In this document: piece after piece, positions 34,799 through 44,229 of the stretch
How positions within the stretch are numbered: position 1 is the first letter of the stretch
How the letters are laid out: each line of letters opens with the position of its first letter
Assembly (NCBI GenBank): GCA_045807785.1
Contig: JBJMGS010000012.1
Location: 1 to 64,000 of the forward strand
Reading direction: 5' to 3'
DNA length: 64,000 bases
Source: JAIVGV01 sp045807785
GTDB lineage: Bacteria > Acidobacteriota > Blastocatellia > Pyrinomonadales > Pyrinomonadaceae
Made by a program: the position numbers and the translations under genes
Notes under the pieces: model-generated
The model's database searches: none
What the model saw: only the letters and a program-made list of their open reading frames with translations
Told to the model about the DNA's origin: nothing

Positions 34799-37700
34799 CT
34801 ATTCCCCCGCGCCAGCCTTCGCCGTGGGCGACACGAACGTGCAAGACGCCGGCACCGCCGTTGTCGGCGTCGTCTTCAGCGGCGTCAGGTTGTTCTTCGT
34901 GAGCAGGCTGTTGAAGCCGACGAGGTCTGTGCCGAGAATCGTCTGCCACGCGTTCACCGTTGTATTGAACTCCCTGCAGCTGGATTCCCACGTATCGACC
35001 TCCGCCTTAGTGGGCGGCATGTCGATGCCGTTCTGCGTGAACGGACCGAGAACCGTGTAGAAGAGCCCATTGATCGAGTAGAAAGCCAAGACGCTGCCGG
35101 GAGCACGTGCGGGGCCGCCGCCGAACCCGCCACCACCACCACGCGGGCTGCGGCCACCGATAGCCCCTAACGTCGCCAGCTTCGCGTCGAGGGCTTTCGC
35201 GGCCTCCGCGACATCCGGCGGTAGCGAGCCGCTCATGAGCGCGGCCAGTTGTGTACGCACCGCGGCCACTTCTTCGTTGGCGGCGTAGCTGTCCTTCATG
35301 CTCTGCGAAGCCAGCATCGCCAGTCTGTTCTGTGCCCGCAAAGCCGACATGACGCCTGCGCCTTCGCCGACGCGCGGATCGTTGTGCACGACGAGTGGCT
35401 GCGTGTAAGTCTGGCCATCCACCAGCAGCTTGACCGTGTACGTGCCCGGCAACGCGAGCGGCCCGTGCGGCGCTGGCGTAACCTGTGCCGGCGCGGAGTT
35501 CATCTGGTTATTGATGTCCGGGTTGTAAGCAGGTGGATCGTCGTAGCGCAAATCCCAGTTGATGCGATTAGTCCCCGTGTTCGTCGCGAGCGCACGCTCA
35601 GACGAAGGCATCAGCCAGTAATCGGGATAGGGAGGGCGCTGGTACAAAGGCGGCGGCGTGCTCGTGATCGTCCGCAACAACTTATTCGCGGAGTCGAAAA
35701 TCTGTAGCTTGATCTCGCCCTTGGGCGGCTGGCTGAGATGGTAATAGATGAGCGCACCGAAAGGCGGATTCGGCGCGTGCGGCATCTCCGGGTTCATCGG
35801 CTGATCCCAATTCGAGTTCATCCGCGAGCGGATCGCGTCGCCCGGTTTGAACAGATATGCCGGAGCCGCAGCGATCTGCTGCCCCTTCGCCGCGACCTCG
35901 CGCAGCGGGCTCATGTCGTCGAGCACCCAGAAGCCGCGGCCGTAGGTTCCGATCACCAAATCGCTCATGTGATCGTCTGTGTGAAAGACCATGTCGCGGA
36001 TCGAAGTGCTCGGCAGATTCAGCCGCAAAGACTGCCAGTGGTCGCCATCGTCGAATGAGACATAGACGGTCGTCTCCGTTCCGGCGAAGAGCAGGCCCTT
36101 CTGTTTCGGGTCTTCGCGGATGACGTGCACCTGACTGCCCGTGCGTTCATCCGTCGGGAGTCCGTTGACGATGCGCGTCCAGGTCTTGCCGCCGTCGTGC
36201 GTGCGATAGATGTAGTGCTGCTCCGTCGCCGGCGCGGGAGTGCCGCGTCCGGGGACAAGGTTGGCGAGCACGTAGGCAGTGTTGATGTCGCCGTGTCCGG
36301 CTTCGACGGTGACGAAGTTGGCGTTCGGCGGTAGGTCTGTGAAGTTCGTCACGTTGTTCCAGGTCTGGCCGCCGTCCGTCGTGTTGTAAATCTGCCCGTT
36401 GCTGCTGCCCGACCAGACGACGCCCTGTTTGACGGTCGAGAGAGAGAAATCGGAGATCGTCGGGCGCGGAGTGGGAAAAGGCGCGGGAGCCGACGGAGTC
36501 GGACTCGGAGTCGGAGCCTCGGGCGTGGGAGTCGGAGTTCCCGTCGGGTGCGGACTCGCAGGCGTCGGCGCGACACCGCACGCCGCCATCGGCTGCCCCT
36601 TCGGCGTGGTCAGGTCTGGGCTGAACGCTTTCCACGTCTCCGCGCCGTCACGCGTGACGAGAATGCAGTTGTAGCCGACGTACAGAGCCTTCGGCTCGAA
36701 CGCGGTGTCGAACCGTTTCCAGAAATCGCGTCCCGCTGGGTACAGGTTCGCGTCCGTCCCGAAATTCGGCGCGACGTTGCCCCACTGCCCGGTCGCGAGA
36801 TCGATCTTGATCAACCCGTTGCCTTGCCCTGCGCCGTAGCCTACGCCGTACACGGTCGTGGGCTTGAGCGGATCGGGCGCGACCGTGCCGAACTCGGACG
36901 ACGGCAGCGGCGACCAATCGACGGTCGTGATCTGACCCTGATCGCTGCGGCTGCGCACCATGATCGCGCCGGTGTCCTGCTGCGAGCCCATCACCCAGTA
37001 GGGGTATCGCGTGTCTGTGCTGATGTGGTAGAGCTGCGCGATGGGAATCTGGTAATAGCCGCTCCAGGTCTGGCCGCCATCGAGCGTGATCGCGGGGCCT
37101 TGATCGAAGCCAAAGAAGATGCGCTTGTTGTCGGTCGGGTCTAACCACGCGACGTGCGGGTCTTCGCCGCCGGGCGCGCCCTTGAATGGGCTGAACGACT
37201 TGCCGCCGTCGGTCGAGCGATAGACGGTGGTGGCGATTGTGTAAATGATGTCGGGGTTCTGCGTGTCAACCCAAACGCCGGAGCTGTAATTACCCTGACC
37301 ATTGGCGATGCGCGTCTCATCGCCCGCCATGTGCTGCCACGTCGCGCCCTGATCGTCGGATCGAGACAGACCCGAACCCCCCTGAAGCGGCGTGCCGATC
37401 ACATAGACGCGCCGACCGCTGGTGTGCATTGCAATTGCCACGCTGATGCGGCCCGTGTAGGGCGGGAGCGTGGTGATCTTCGCCCAAGTCTTGCCCTCGT
37501 CGGTTGACTTGTAGAGCGCCGTGCCGTTTGGCCCTTGTGGCGCGCCGCCCCCACCGCCCCCCCCACCGCCGAAGCCGCCGCCCGCGCCCTGCGACGTGGC
37601 GAAGATCACGTTCGGCATGTCGAATGCGTACTCGACATCGCGCGTGCCGTTCGCGTTCTCCGGCCGCAGCGTGTTCTCCCAGGTCTTGCCGCCGTCCGTC

Positions 37701-38266
37701 GTGCGGTAGATGCCCTGACCGTGATGGGTCGCGTCGCCCTGCGTCGAAGCGACGACGATGTTCGGGTCTTTCGGGTCAACGACCATCTTGTTGACCTTGG
37801 TAGTTTCTTCGAGGCCAATGTGCGTCCACGTCTTGCCCGCGTCGGTTGACTTGTACATGCCGTCACCGGACGAGCCCTGCACCGAGTCGCCCGTGCCGGC
37901 ATAGACGACGTTGGGATCGGACGGCGCCACCTGGATCGCGCCGACGCTATCGACGTTGGTGAACTGATCGAAGACGGGGAACCACGTCACGCCCGCGCTG
38001 GTGGTTTTCCAGATACCTCCGGCGGGCGCGCCGACGTAGAAGACGCCCGGCTGACCGATCGCGCCGGTGACGGCGGAGATACGCCCGCCGTGAAACGGTC
38101 CGATGTTGCGCCAGCGGAGACCGGCAAAGAGGTCGTCGCCCGAAGCCATCATGACCCCGGCGCGACGGCCTACTGCATAGGTCAGACTGTGAAGGCTAAC
38201 CGCCGCCGCCAACAGCATGACTACGAACACAGCAACGATCAACGAAACGCGGTGATTTGTTTTCAT
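34799..38266 (-). CDS. Secreted sortilin/BNR-repeat beta-propeller protein
   Basis: A 1155-residue exported protein of the VPS10/sortilin-like, glycosyl hydrolase-like propeller type. An N-terminal hydrophobic segment (about 8-30) serves as a signal or anchor. Many Asp-box motifs of the form S/T-x-D-x-G-x-T-W (for example STDAGKTW, TTDGGKTW, STDEGKTW, TTDGGQTW, THDGGKTW) mark two seven- to ten-bladed propellers. They are interrupted by a Gly-rich loop (about residue 235) and a Pro-Thr-rich linker (about 565-600). The last 300 residues form a separate, partly helical domain with another Gly-rich stretch. Such proteins are common in Acidobacteria and Bacteroidetes; the ligand or enzymatic activity is not established. 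Confidence 0.88.
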   Translation of the reverse strand: MKTNHRVSLIVAVFVVMLLAAAVSLHSLTYAVGRRAGVMMASGDDLFAGLRWRNIGPFHGGRISAVTGAIGQPGVFYVGAPAGGIWKTTSAGVTWFPVFDQFTNVDSVGAIQVAPSDPNVVYAGTGDSVQGSSGDGMYKSTDAGKTWTHIGLEETTKVNKMVVDPKDPNIVVASTQGDATHHGQGIYRTTDGGKTWENTLRPENANGTRDVEYAFDMPNVIFATSQGAGGGFGGGGGGGGGAPQGPNGTALYKSTDEGKTWAKITTLPPYTGRISVAIAMHTSGRRVYVIGTPLQGGSGLSRSDDQGATWQHMAGDETRIANGQGNYSSGVWVDTQNPDIIYTIATTVYRSTDGGKSFSPFKGAPGGEDPHVAWLDPTDNKRIFFGFDQGPAITLDGGQTWSGYYQIPIAQLYHISTDTRYPYWVMGSQQDTGAIMVRSRSDQGQITTVDWSPLPSSEFGTVAPDPLKPTTVYGVGYGAGQGNGLIKIDLATGQWGNVAPNFGTDANLYPAGRDFWKRFDTAFEPKALYVGYNCILVTRDGAETWKAFSPDLTTPKGQPMAACGVAPTPASPHPTGTPTPTPEAPTPSPTPSAPAPFPTPRPTISDFSLSTVKQGVVWSGSSNGQIYNTTDGGQTWNNVTNFTDLPPNANFVTVEAGHGDINTAYVLANLVPGRGTPAPATEQHYIYRTHDGGKTWTRIVNGLPTDERTGSQVHVIREDPKQKGLLFAGTETTVYVSFDDGDHWQSLRLNLPSTSIRDMVFHTDDHMSDLVIGTYGRGFWVLDDMSPLREVAAKGQQIAAAPAYLFKPGDAIRSRMNSNWDQPMNPEMPHAPNPPFGALIYYHLSQPPKGEIKLQIFDSANKLLRTITSTPPPLYQRPPYPDYWLMPSSERALATNTGTNRINWDLRYDDPPAYNPDINNQMNSAPAQVTPAPHGPLALPGTYTVKLLVDGQTYTQPLVVHNDPRVGEGAGVMSALRAQNRLAMLASQSMKDSYAANEEVAAVRTQLAALMSGSLPPDVAEAAKALDAKLATLGAIGGRSPRGGGGGFGGGPARAPGSVLAFYSINGLFYTVLGPFTQNGIDMPPTKAEVDTWESSCREFNTTVNAWQTILGTDLVGFNSLLTKNNLTPLKTTPTTAVPASCTFVSPTAKAGAGE

Positions 38267-38720
38267 TTAGAATTTGACCTCGATTAGAGACACGCAGCCC
38301 GGCAAGATCGTCGCGCAACCCAACGCCGTAACCGAGAGGCGAGCCGCGCACGCGGGCGCGTGGCGGGCGATGACGCAGCACGTCTGTGGCTTTGGGAGTA
38401 GATCAATATCCAGCACGCAAGAACTGACTGGCGCCCGCAGCCCTAAGTTGAACGTGGAATCGGCCTGCCAAAGTTAAAGGGCGGTCGGGGGTTCGCTGCC
38501 AACCGCCGCCGCCCTTCGTCTCACGATCTTCGTCGTGGGGTTTGCGCCAATTGCGTTTGTCCTCTACCTGCCGCGAGTGGAGCGCATGATATTCCGTGGA
38601 CGGGCGAAAGTTCAAGGGCGCCGCCCCAAGATTTCCTGATGACCCCGCGCTCTAGTGAGGAAACAAACGTTATCGGACTCGTGAGGAATCCGGCAGTTCA
38701 TCCGAGGCCGGTCAGCTCCA
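38267..38720. other. 454-base intergenic region with one strong hairpin
   Basis: No convincing gene is present; short open frames on both strands lack binding sites and recognisable residues. The only clear structure is a hairpin at 38477-38516 (AAGGGCGG pairing with CCGCCCTT, plus inner CGG/CCG pairs), which could end transcription of the minus-strand ADOP operon although no T-run follows. The leader of the propeller gene should lie in 38267-38400, where CGAGGTC provides a weak binding site. Confidence 0.5.
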
Positions 38721-39692
38721 TCATTTGACGGTGCCATTCATGCGCAGGTTGACGATCTGTTCGACGGTTGCGTTGGGGAAGCCGTTGGCTTTGGCGCGGC
38801 GGATGTAGGCGGCGTCGATCTGAAAGACACGCAGATCGACGATCTGGCGCGGCGTGATCGAGGGGTAACCCTCTTCCTTCAGTTCCTTGATGAAGGAGCT
38901 CGTGACTCCGAAGACCTTGAAATCGACCAGCTCGCGCGGCGAGAGGTCGAAGCCCGCCGCGCGCATCTCGCGCGCGTAGTCCGCCGTGACGTTCTGCGAG
39001 CGCATCTCGACTAGCTGCTTGAACGACGGGCGTCCGAAGCCCAGCGATTGAACCTCTCCGATATACTTGCTATCGATCTTAAAGATTCTGGCTTCGACAA
39101 GCTCGTTCAAAGTCAGATTCGTGTAGCCCGCGCCGCGCATCTCTTCGATCAGCTCCGCGTTGACGTCGAAGATGCGCGTCTCGATCAGTTTGTTGAAAGG
39201 GATGTGGTCGTACCCGGCTGCCTTGAGTTCGTCAACCGACTTGAGGTTGACGCCGAAGAGGGCCGACTCGAACAACTCCCTGTCCGACGAGAGCGCGTAG
39301 CCGCGGCTGCGCATCTCTGCGACGAAGCTCTCATTGGGAAAGAGCTGCCAGCTACCGGAGCCCTTGCCGCCGCTAAACCTGCCCTCACACTCGAACGTCC
39401 CCGCCTCGCGCACGATGCGGAACTTCACTGCCTGCCCCGCGCCGAAAGCCTGCTCGCGCGTCAAGCCTTGCAACTCGCCGAGCGCGATGGGGCCGTCCGA
39501 ACGCGAGCTGCCGCGCAGGATCGACAGCGAGACAAGGTCAGGCTGTTCGCGGTCGAAGTCAATGCGCCACGTTCCCGTAATCGCCCCCTGGCGCGCGGCG
39601 GTTGTGGCGGCGAGTCCGGTAGAGAAGATGAAGCAGGCGACGAATAATCGTCCGAGCCGCCTGCTATGCGGTGCGCTTGTCAGAATTTTCAT
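38721..39692 (-). CDS. Secreted protein with seven 29-residue repeats
   Basis: A 323-residue protein. Residues 1-33 form a signal peptide and about 35-125 a beta-rich domain with one Cys. The remainder is seven repeats with Gly of a G-Y/F pair at 131, 160, 189, 218, 247, 275 and 304. The repeat pattern is roughly G-Y-x3-L-x3-x-L-V-x-x-R-I-F-x-V-x3-Y-I-x-E. Similar repeats occur, from memory, at the C-termini of M56/BlaR1-type proteins. The ATG at 39692 is chosen because GAGGAGG lies 6 bases upstream; the longer frame begins before this site. It follows the ADOP gene after 64 bases and is probably in the padR operon. Function unknown. Confidence 0.8.
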   Translation of the reverse strand: MKILTSAPHSRRLGRLFVACFIFSTGLAATTAARQGAITGTWRIDFDREQPDLVSLSILRGSSRSDGPIALGELQGLTREQAFGAGQAVKFRIVREAGTFECEGRFSGGKGSGSWQLFPNESFVAEMRSRGYALSSDRELFESALFGVNLKSVDELKAAGYDHIPFNKLIETRIFDVNAELIEEMRGAGYTNLTLNELVEARIFKIDSKYIGEVQSLGFGRPSFKQLVEMRSQNVTADYAREMRAAGFDLSPRELVDFKVFGVTSSFIKELKEEGYPSITPRQIVDLRVFQIDAAYIRRAKANGFPNATVEQIVNLRMNGTVK

Positions 39693-39756
39693 CAGAACCT
39701 CCTCGCCATGTGTGCTCACTCTTCGCCCCGACTTCGCCTCGACTGCGCCGACCGCC

Positions 39757-42450
39757 CTACTCGTACCTGAGCGCGATCATCGGATCGACTTTGGTCGCGC
39801 GCCGCGCCGGTACGAAACAGGCCAGCACGCCCGCGCTGACCAAGACGAGCGAGATGACGGCGAACGTCGTCGGGTCGGTCGCGCTGACGCCGAACAGCAG
39901 GCTCGCCATCACGCGGGTCAAGGCGAGCGACGCTATGAGCCCGATGGCGACTCCGACAAAGACCAGTTTCAACCCCTGCCCGACAACCATCCGCAGCACG
40001 TCCGAGGCTTGCGCGCCGAGCGCCATGCGGATGCCGATCTCGTGCCGGCGCTGCGCCACCGAGTAGCTCATCACGCCGTAGAGCCCGACCGCCGCGAGGA
40101 TGAGTCCGACGGCGGCGAAGACGGCGAGCAGGATCATGCTGAACCGCTGCCGCGCGATGGATTCCGAAAGCACGTCTTCCATCGTGCTGATGTCGGAGAC
40201 CGGCTGGTCTTTGTCGATCTCCCACACCGCCCCGCGCACCGCCGAGCCGAGACCGCGCGGCTCGACGCTCGTCGCGATGATGAGATGGCGCGGCGCGAAG
40301 AACCCTGCCTGCTGGTAGGTCAGATATATCTGCGGCTTCGGTTCGGCGTCCAGATTATACTGACGCACGTCGTTGACGATGCCGACAATCGTCATCCAGT
40401 CGTCGGGCGACTGGGGCTTGCCAAAACTGATGCGCTTACCCAGGGGGTCTTCGCCCGGATAGTAGCGCCGCGCCATCGACTCGCTGACGACCACTGCCGC
40501 GGGCGCGTCCGCACGGTCCTGCTCGCCGAACGGACGACCGCGCAAGAGCTGTATGCCCATGGTCTGGAAGTAGCGCGGGCTGACGATGCGCGTCGCCACG
40601 ATGTTTTCCTGTCCGGGCGCGGGGTCGGGCCGCCCCTCGAAGGCGATGCCGTTGGAATCCCCCTGTCTGATTAAAGGTATCTGGCTCGCGACAGCGGCAG
40701 ACTTCACGCCGGGCAGTGCTTCGACTCGGCGCAGGAGATCGTCATAGAAGGCCGAACGGTGCGCCTGATCGGCGTACTTCTGCGCGGGGAGCACGACGTT
40801 CATCGTCAACAGATGATCCGTGTGAAAGCCCGGATCGACGCCGCGTAGGTGCAGGAAGCTGTTCACGAGTAGGCCAGCACCGACCAGCAGAACGAGCGAG
40901 AGCGCGACCTCCGCGATGACGAGTGCGGCGCGGATGCGGCTGCCGCGGCTGCCCGAGGCGGAATCCCTGCCGCCCTCTTTGAGCGTCTCGTTCAGGTTGA
41001 ACTTCGTCGCCTGCGTCGCCGGGGCAAGCCCGAAGACGAGCCCCGTCAGCAGCGAGACCAGCAGCGTAAAGGCGAGCACCTTGACATCAACCGTGATCGA
41101 CGCCGCCTGTGAAATGTTCTCCGGGATGAAAGCCTTCAACAGTCGCACGCCCCACACGGAGAGGAGCAGCCCAAAGACGCCCCCGATCATTGCGAGCAAC
41201 AGGCTCTCCGTCAAAAACTGCCGGATGAGTCTGAGGCGGCTCGCGCCGAGCGCGACACGCGTGGCGATCTCTTTCTGGCGCACGGCGGCGCGCGCCAAAA
41301 GCAGGTTCGCGACGTTGGCGCAGGCGACTAAGAGCACGAAGCCGACCGCGCCGAGCAGCACGAGCAACGCCGGCTTGATGTTGCCGACGAGCTGTTCTTG
41401 CAGCGGGACGACCCCCGCGCCGAGATCGGTGTTCTCCTCCGGGTACTGCTGCGCGAGCCGCGCGGCGATAGTTGTCATCTCCGCACGCGCCTGTTCGAGC
41501 GTGACGCCGTCTTTGAGTCGCGCATAAACTTCGAGGAAGTGTGAGCGGCGCCGCGCGGCTTCCCTCTGCGAGAAGGCGATGGGAATCCAGAACTGATCCT
41601 CGCGCGTCGGGAACTGAAAACTCGCGGGCATGACGCCGACGACCTCGAAGTCGTAGCCGTTCATAGTGATCTTTTTCCCGACGATGCGCGCGTCGCCGCC
41701 GAAACGCCTCTGCCAAAGCGCGTGGCTGAGAATGATGGAGTGGTTCGCGCCGGCTTGATCCTCCTCCGGCGAGAACCAGCGACCGAGTTGCGGCTCGACG
41801 CCGAGCAGAGGGAAGAGGCTCGCTGAGACGCGCCTGCCGTCGAGCCGCTCCGGCTCGCCCGCGCCCGTTAGGTTCATGCTCAAATCGGCGATGGCCGCCA
41901 TCTGGTCGAAGACTTTGTTCTGGTCCCGCCAGTCGATGTAGTTGGCCGGCGCGGGCGTGTCGTGCGGGAAGCCGTGTCGCGAATTGTCTTCATCGACCGA
42001 CACGATCCGCTCCGGGTCTTTGTAAGGCAGCGGGCGCAGCAGGACGGTGTTGACCACGCTGAAGATGGCGCTGTTCGCGCCGATGCCTAAAGCCAGTGCG
42101 ATGACGGCGACGATGGTGAAGGCGCGGTTCTTCAACAGCACGCGCGCGCCGTAGCGTAAATCCTGCCAGAGATCGCTGAACACGTTAACCCTCCCATGCG
42201 ATGCTGAAGTCTTTGGCTCGCGGCTCGTGGCGCTCTCGATCTGTCGGAGAGACTGCGTCAGCAGCCCGTCCCCTTCGAGTTCCCGGAGCGCCGCACGGCG
42301 GGCTTCCACTTCCGTCGCGCCACCGCGCAGAGACTCCTCGTAACGATCTTCGAGGTGCTGCGTCAGCTCTTCGACGATCTCCGACTCGCGCACCGGGTCG
42401 AGTTGCAAGCCGCTCAACCTGTTTTTAACTTCTCGTTTCCAGTCAGGCAT
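39757..42450 (-). CDS. ADOP-family permease 11, PadR-linked long form
   Basis: An 897-residue permease. It differs from the ten plus-strand copies by an N-terminal helical domain of about 85 residues (MPDWKREVKNRLSGL, then an acidic EIVEELTQHLEDRYEE segment) preceding the usual FSDLWQDLRYGARVLL and TM1. This extension is typical of ADOPs encoded next to PadR regulators. The first FtsX block has ACANVANLLLARAAVRQKE and the C-terminus PARRATKVDPMIALRYE. It overlaps the padR gene by 8 bases and is followed by a secreted repeat protein. Regulation by the adjacent PadR is likely. Confidence 0.95.
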   Translation of the reverse strand: MPDWKREVKNRLSGLQLDPVRESEIVEELTQHLEDRYEESLRGGATEVEARRAALRELEGDGLLTQSLRQIESATSREPKTSASHGRVNVFSDLWQDLRYGARVLLKNRAFTIVAVIALALGIGANSAIFSVVNTVLLRPLPYKDPERIVSVDEDNSRHGFPHDTPAPANYIDWRDQNKVFDQMAAIADLSMNLTGAGEPERLDGRRVSASLFPLLGVEPQLGRWFSPEEDQAGANHSIILSHALWQRRFGGDARIVGKKITMNGYDFEVVGVMPASFQFPTREDQFWIPIAFSQREAARRRSHFLEVYARLKDGVTLEQARAEMTTIAARLAQQYPEENTDLGAGVVPLQEQLVGNIKPALLVLLGAVGFVLLVACANVANLLLARAAVRQKEIATRVALGASRLRLIRQFLTESLLLAMIGGVFGLLLSVWGVRLLKAFIPENISQAASITVDVKVLAFTLLVSLLTGLVFGLAPATQATKFNLNETLKEGGRDSASGSRGSRIRAALVIAEVALSLVLLVGAGLLVNSFLHLRGVDPGFHTDHLLTMNVVLPAQKYADQAHRSAFYDDLLRRVEALPGVKSAAVASQIPLIRQGDSNGIAFEGRPDPAPGQENIVATRIVSPRYFQTMGIQLLRGRPFGEQDRADAPAAVVVSESMARRYYPGEDPLGKRISFGKPQSPDDWMTIVGIVNDVRQYNLDAEPKPQIYLTYQQAGFFAPRHLIIATSVEPRGLGSAVRGAVWEIDKDQPVSDISTMEDVLSESIARQRFSMILLAVFAAVGLILAAVGLYGVMSYSVAQRRHEIGIRMALGAQASDVLRMVVGQGLKLVFVGVAIGLIASLALTRVMASLLFGVSATDPTTFAVISLVLVSAGVLACFVPARRATKVDPMIALRYE

Positions 42451-42799
42451 GTTCCATCCCCGTAATCCGGTTAATTGCTTCGACGAACTCGCGCCAAGTG
42501 TTGCGCTGCGCGGCGAGCACTTTTTTGCCGTCGGCGGTCAGGCGGTAGAAGCGCCGCCGCCTCTGCCCCGCCTCCTCCACCCAGCGCCCCTTGATCCACC
42601 CGCGCTGCTCCAGACGGTAGAGCAGCGGGTAGAGCGACGCGACGTTGAAGCGCACGACGCCGTCTGAGCGCGATTCGATGAGCTTGCTGATCTCGTAGCC
42701 GTGCCGGGGTCGCGCCTCGACGAGCGACAGGATCAACAGCTCGGCGCTCCCCTTCTTCAGCTCCCGGTCGAGCATCTGGGATATATGTGTCATAGCCAT
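42443..42799 (-). CDS. PadR-family transcriptional regulator
   Basis: A 118-residue repressor-type protein with a winged helix. It has GSAELLILSLVEARPRHGYEI, then FNVASLYPLLYRLEQRGWIKG as recognition helix and wing, and a C-terminal dimerisation helix. It is encoded directly before, and overlapping, ADOP permease 11, the standard arrangement in acidobacteria, and very likely controls that operon and itself. Either of two ATGs (42799 or 42793) may start translation. No ribosome binding site is visible for either, and the candidate promoter lies unusually close, so a leaderless message is possible. Confidence 0.92.
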   Translation of the reverse strand: MAMTHISQMLDRELKKGSAELLILSLVEARPRHGYEISKLIESRSDGVVRFNVASLYPLLYRLEQRGWIKGRWVEEAGQRRRRFYRLTADGKKVLAAQRNTWREFVEAINRITGMEHA

Positions 42800-42828
42800 A
42801 GATTACTTAGGACGATATCCGGCGGCAA
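42800..42828 (-). promoter_or_regulatory. Candidate padR-ADOP promoter with GATATC palindrome in the spacer
   Basis: On the minus strand TTGCCG (42823-42828), a 17-base spacer and TAATCT (42800-42805) form a plausible promoter. The spacer contains the palindrome GATATC within GGATATCGTCC, a plausible PadR operator. The predicted start would coincide with the ATG at 42793. The -10 match is weak (three of six). Confidence 0.35.
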
Positions 42829-42903
42829 AAAGTTTCGCCGAATTTTCAGGCAGGGGCCGCGGGCGGGGCTGACGCCGTTTCTGAAGTGTTTGTCAGTCGT
42901 GAG

Positions 42904-44166
42904 TTATCGCGTGCCGTTGCTGAGCAGCCAAGATTTGAGGATGCCGGGGTCGGCGGGGTCTGTGGCGAAGTATTCGCGGATCAGGTTGTCGTAGAGTTGT
43001 GCGCGTTCGGGCGCGGTGAGGGTGAAGCCGTAAGGCATCCGCCCGCCTTTGACGTAGGAGCTGACGAGGACGCGATCCATCGGCCAGTTGAGCGCCCCGA
43101 GTTGACGCGTCTGGTGGCAGGCGACGCACGACATGGCGCGTGCGACGACCGTCCCTTCGAAGTTAACGCCGAAGCGCCGGCTGCGTGCTTCGAGGCTCGC
43201 GCTGCTCAGTCCGGGACCGAACTTCGCGCCGTCGAGATACTTGTCGAAGCGCGGCGAGCCGTAAGCGCGAAAGCGCCGGTTGACCTCTTCAAGCGCGGGC
43301 AGCTCTTCGCGCCTGACGCTGCCCGCTTCGGGGAAGATCGGCAGGATTCCGCTCTTATGACACTCCGCGCAGTTGTCGTCGCCGTAGCCCAGCTCCCAGC
43401 GCCCGCCGATTGAGGCGAACGACCCGTCGCGTCGGTAGGTGCGGTAGAAGTCTTTGAAGTAGGCGTCGAACGTGCCGTCGTTCTTCAGGAGCGCCGAGAC
43501 GACCGAGACGTTGCGGATGCGCGTGCGCGCGCCGGGGTCTGTGATGCCGAACTGCACCCACTTCTCCGGGACGCCCGTGCCAGCATCGCCGGGCACGACG
43601 ATAAGCAGGCGGCGAAAGCTGTCGTCGTTGTCGGGCGTCCCCAGGTGGCGCGACGCGTAGCTGAAGAAGACGAGTTGATCCGTCGGCGCGCGCCGCACGT
43701 TCAGCAGCCGCAGGAAAGTCTTGGCGCGTCCGAGCGTCTCGAAGCGGCTGACGTCGCGCAGGAAGACGGGGTCGAGCAGGAACGCTGGAATTTGCACGAA
43801 CCCGCGCGTCTCCGCGAAGTACTGTTTGTCGGGCACGTTGAAGCCCAGCTCGTGGTCGGGCAGGCGGCCGAGCGACGCCGCGTTGACGTACTCGACGAAC
43901 GTGCGGTGGCTGCTGACGAACTTCTCGTCGCGGGCGAGCAAGCAGCGGTTCAGCCCGTCGTTGATCTGGTCGAGCACACGCTCATACGCAGGGAGCGCGT
44001 CATCGTTATCGTAAGCGGCGCGTGCGCTGCGGACGAGCGCATCAACTTCTCTCGCGACCCACGCGTCGGGCTGCGCTCGCAGGCTCGCGCACGGGGCGGC
44101 AGCGGCCACCTCCTTCACAGAAAGCAGCAGCAGACAGATGACGATCAGGCTCACGCGCACACACAT
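42904..44166 (-). CDS. Exported dihaem cytochrome c-like protein
   Basis: A 420-residue protein with an N-terminal signal peptide (about 1-24, ending VAAAA) and two CxxCH haem-attachment motifs, CAECH (266-270) and CVACH (347-351). A Met at 377 (GGRMPYG) is a possible axial ligand for the second haem. The N-terminal 250 residues are not recognisable. The start at 44166 is chosen because AAGGAG lies upstream of it; the longer frame contains that site. It is the last gene of a minus-strand run with the VWFA and hydrolase genes. It probably acts in periplasmic electron transfer or oxidation; the substrate is unknown. Confidence 0.82.
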   Translation of the reverse strand: MCVRVSLIVICLLLLSVKEVAAAAPCASLRAQPDAWVAREVDALVRSARAAYDNDDALPAYERVLDQINDGLNRCLLARDEKFVSSHRTFVEYVNAASLGRLPDHELGFNVPDKQYFAETRGFVQIPAFLLDPVFLRDVSRFETLGRAKTFLRLLNVRRAPTDQLVFFSYASRHLGTPDNDDSFRRLLIVVPGDAGTGVPEKWVQFGITDPGARTRIRNVSVVSALLKNDGTFDAYFKDFYRTYRRDGSFASIGGRWELGYGDDNCAECHKSGILPIFPEAGSVRREELPALEEVNRRFRAYGSPRFDKYLDGAKFGPGLSSASLEARSRRFGVNFEGTVVARAMSCVACHQTRQLGALNWPMDRVLVSSYVKGGRMPYGFTLTAPERAQLYDNLIREYFATDPADPGILKSWLLSNGTR

Positions 44167-44229
44167 GACGCACTCCTTGTCTGGCATGAGACGGCGACCG
44201 ACGACGGTGCCGCAGCGACGCGCACGGCT

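Noticed and set aside
38274..38615. Two short open frames, one on each strand, in the 454-base gap.
   Set aside because: Neither has a plausible ribosome site, hydrophobic pattern or known motif, and composition is typical of GC-rich noncoding DNA.
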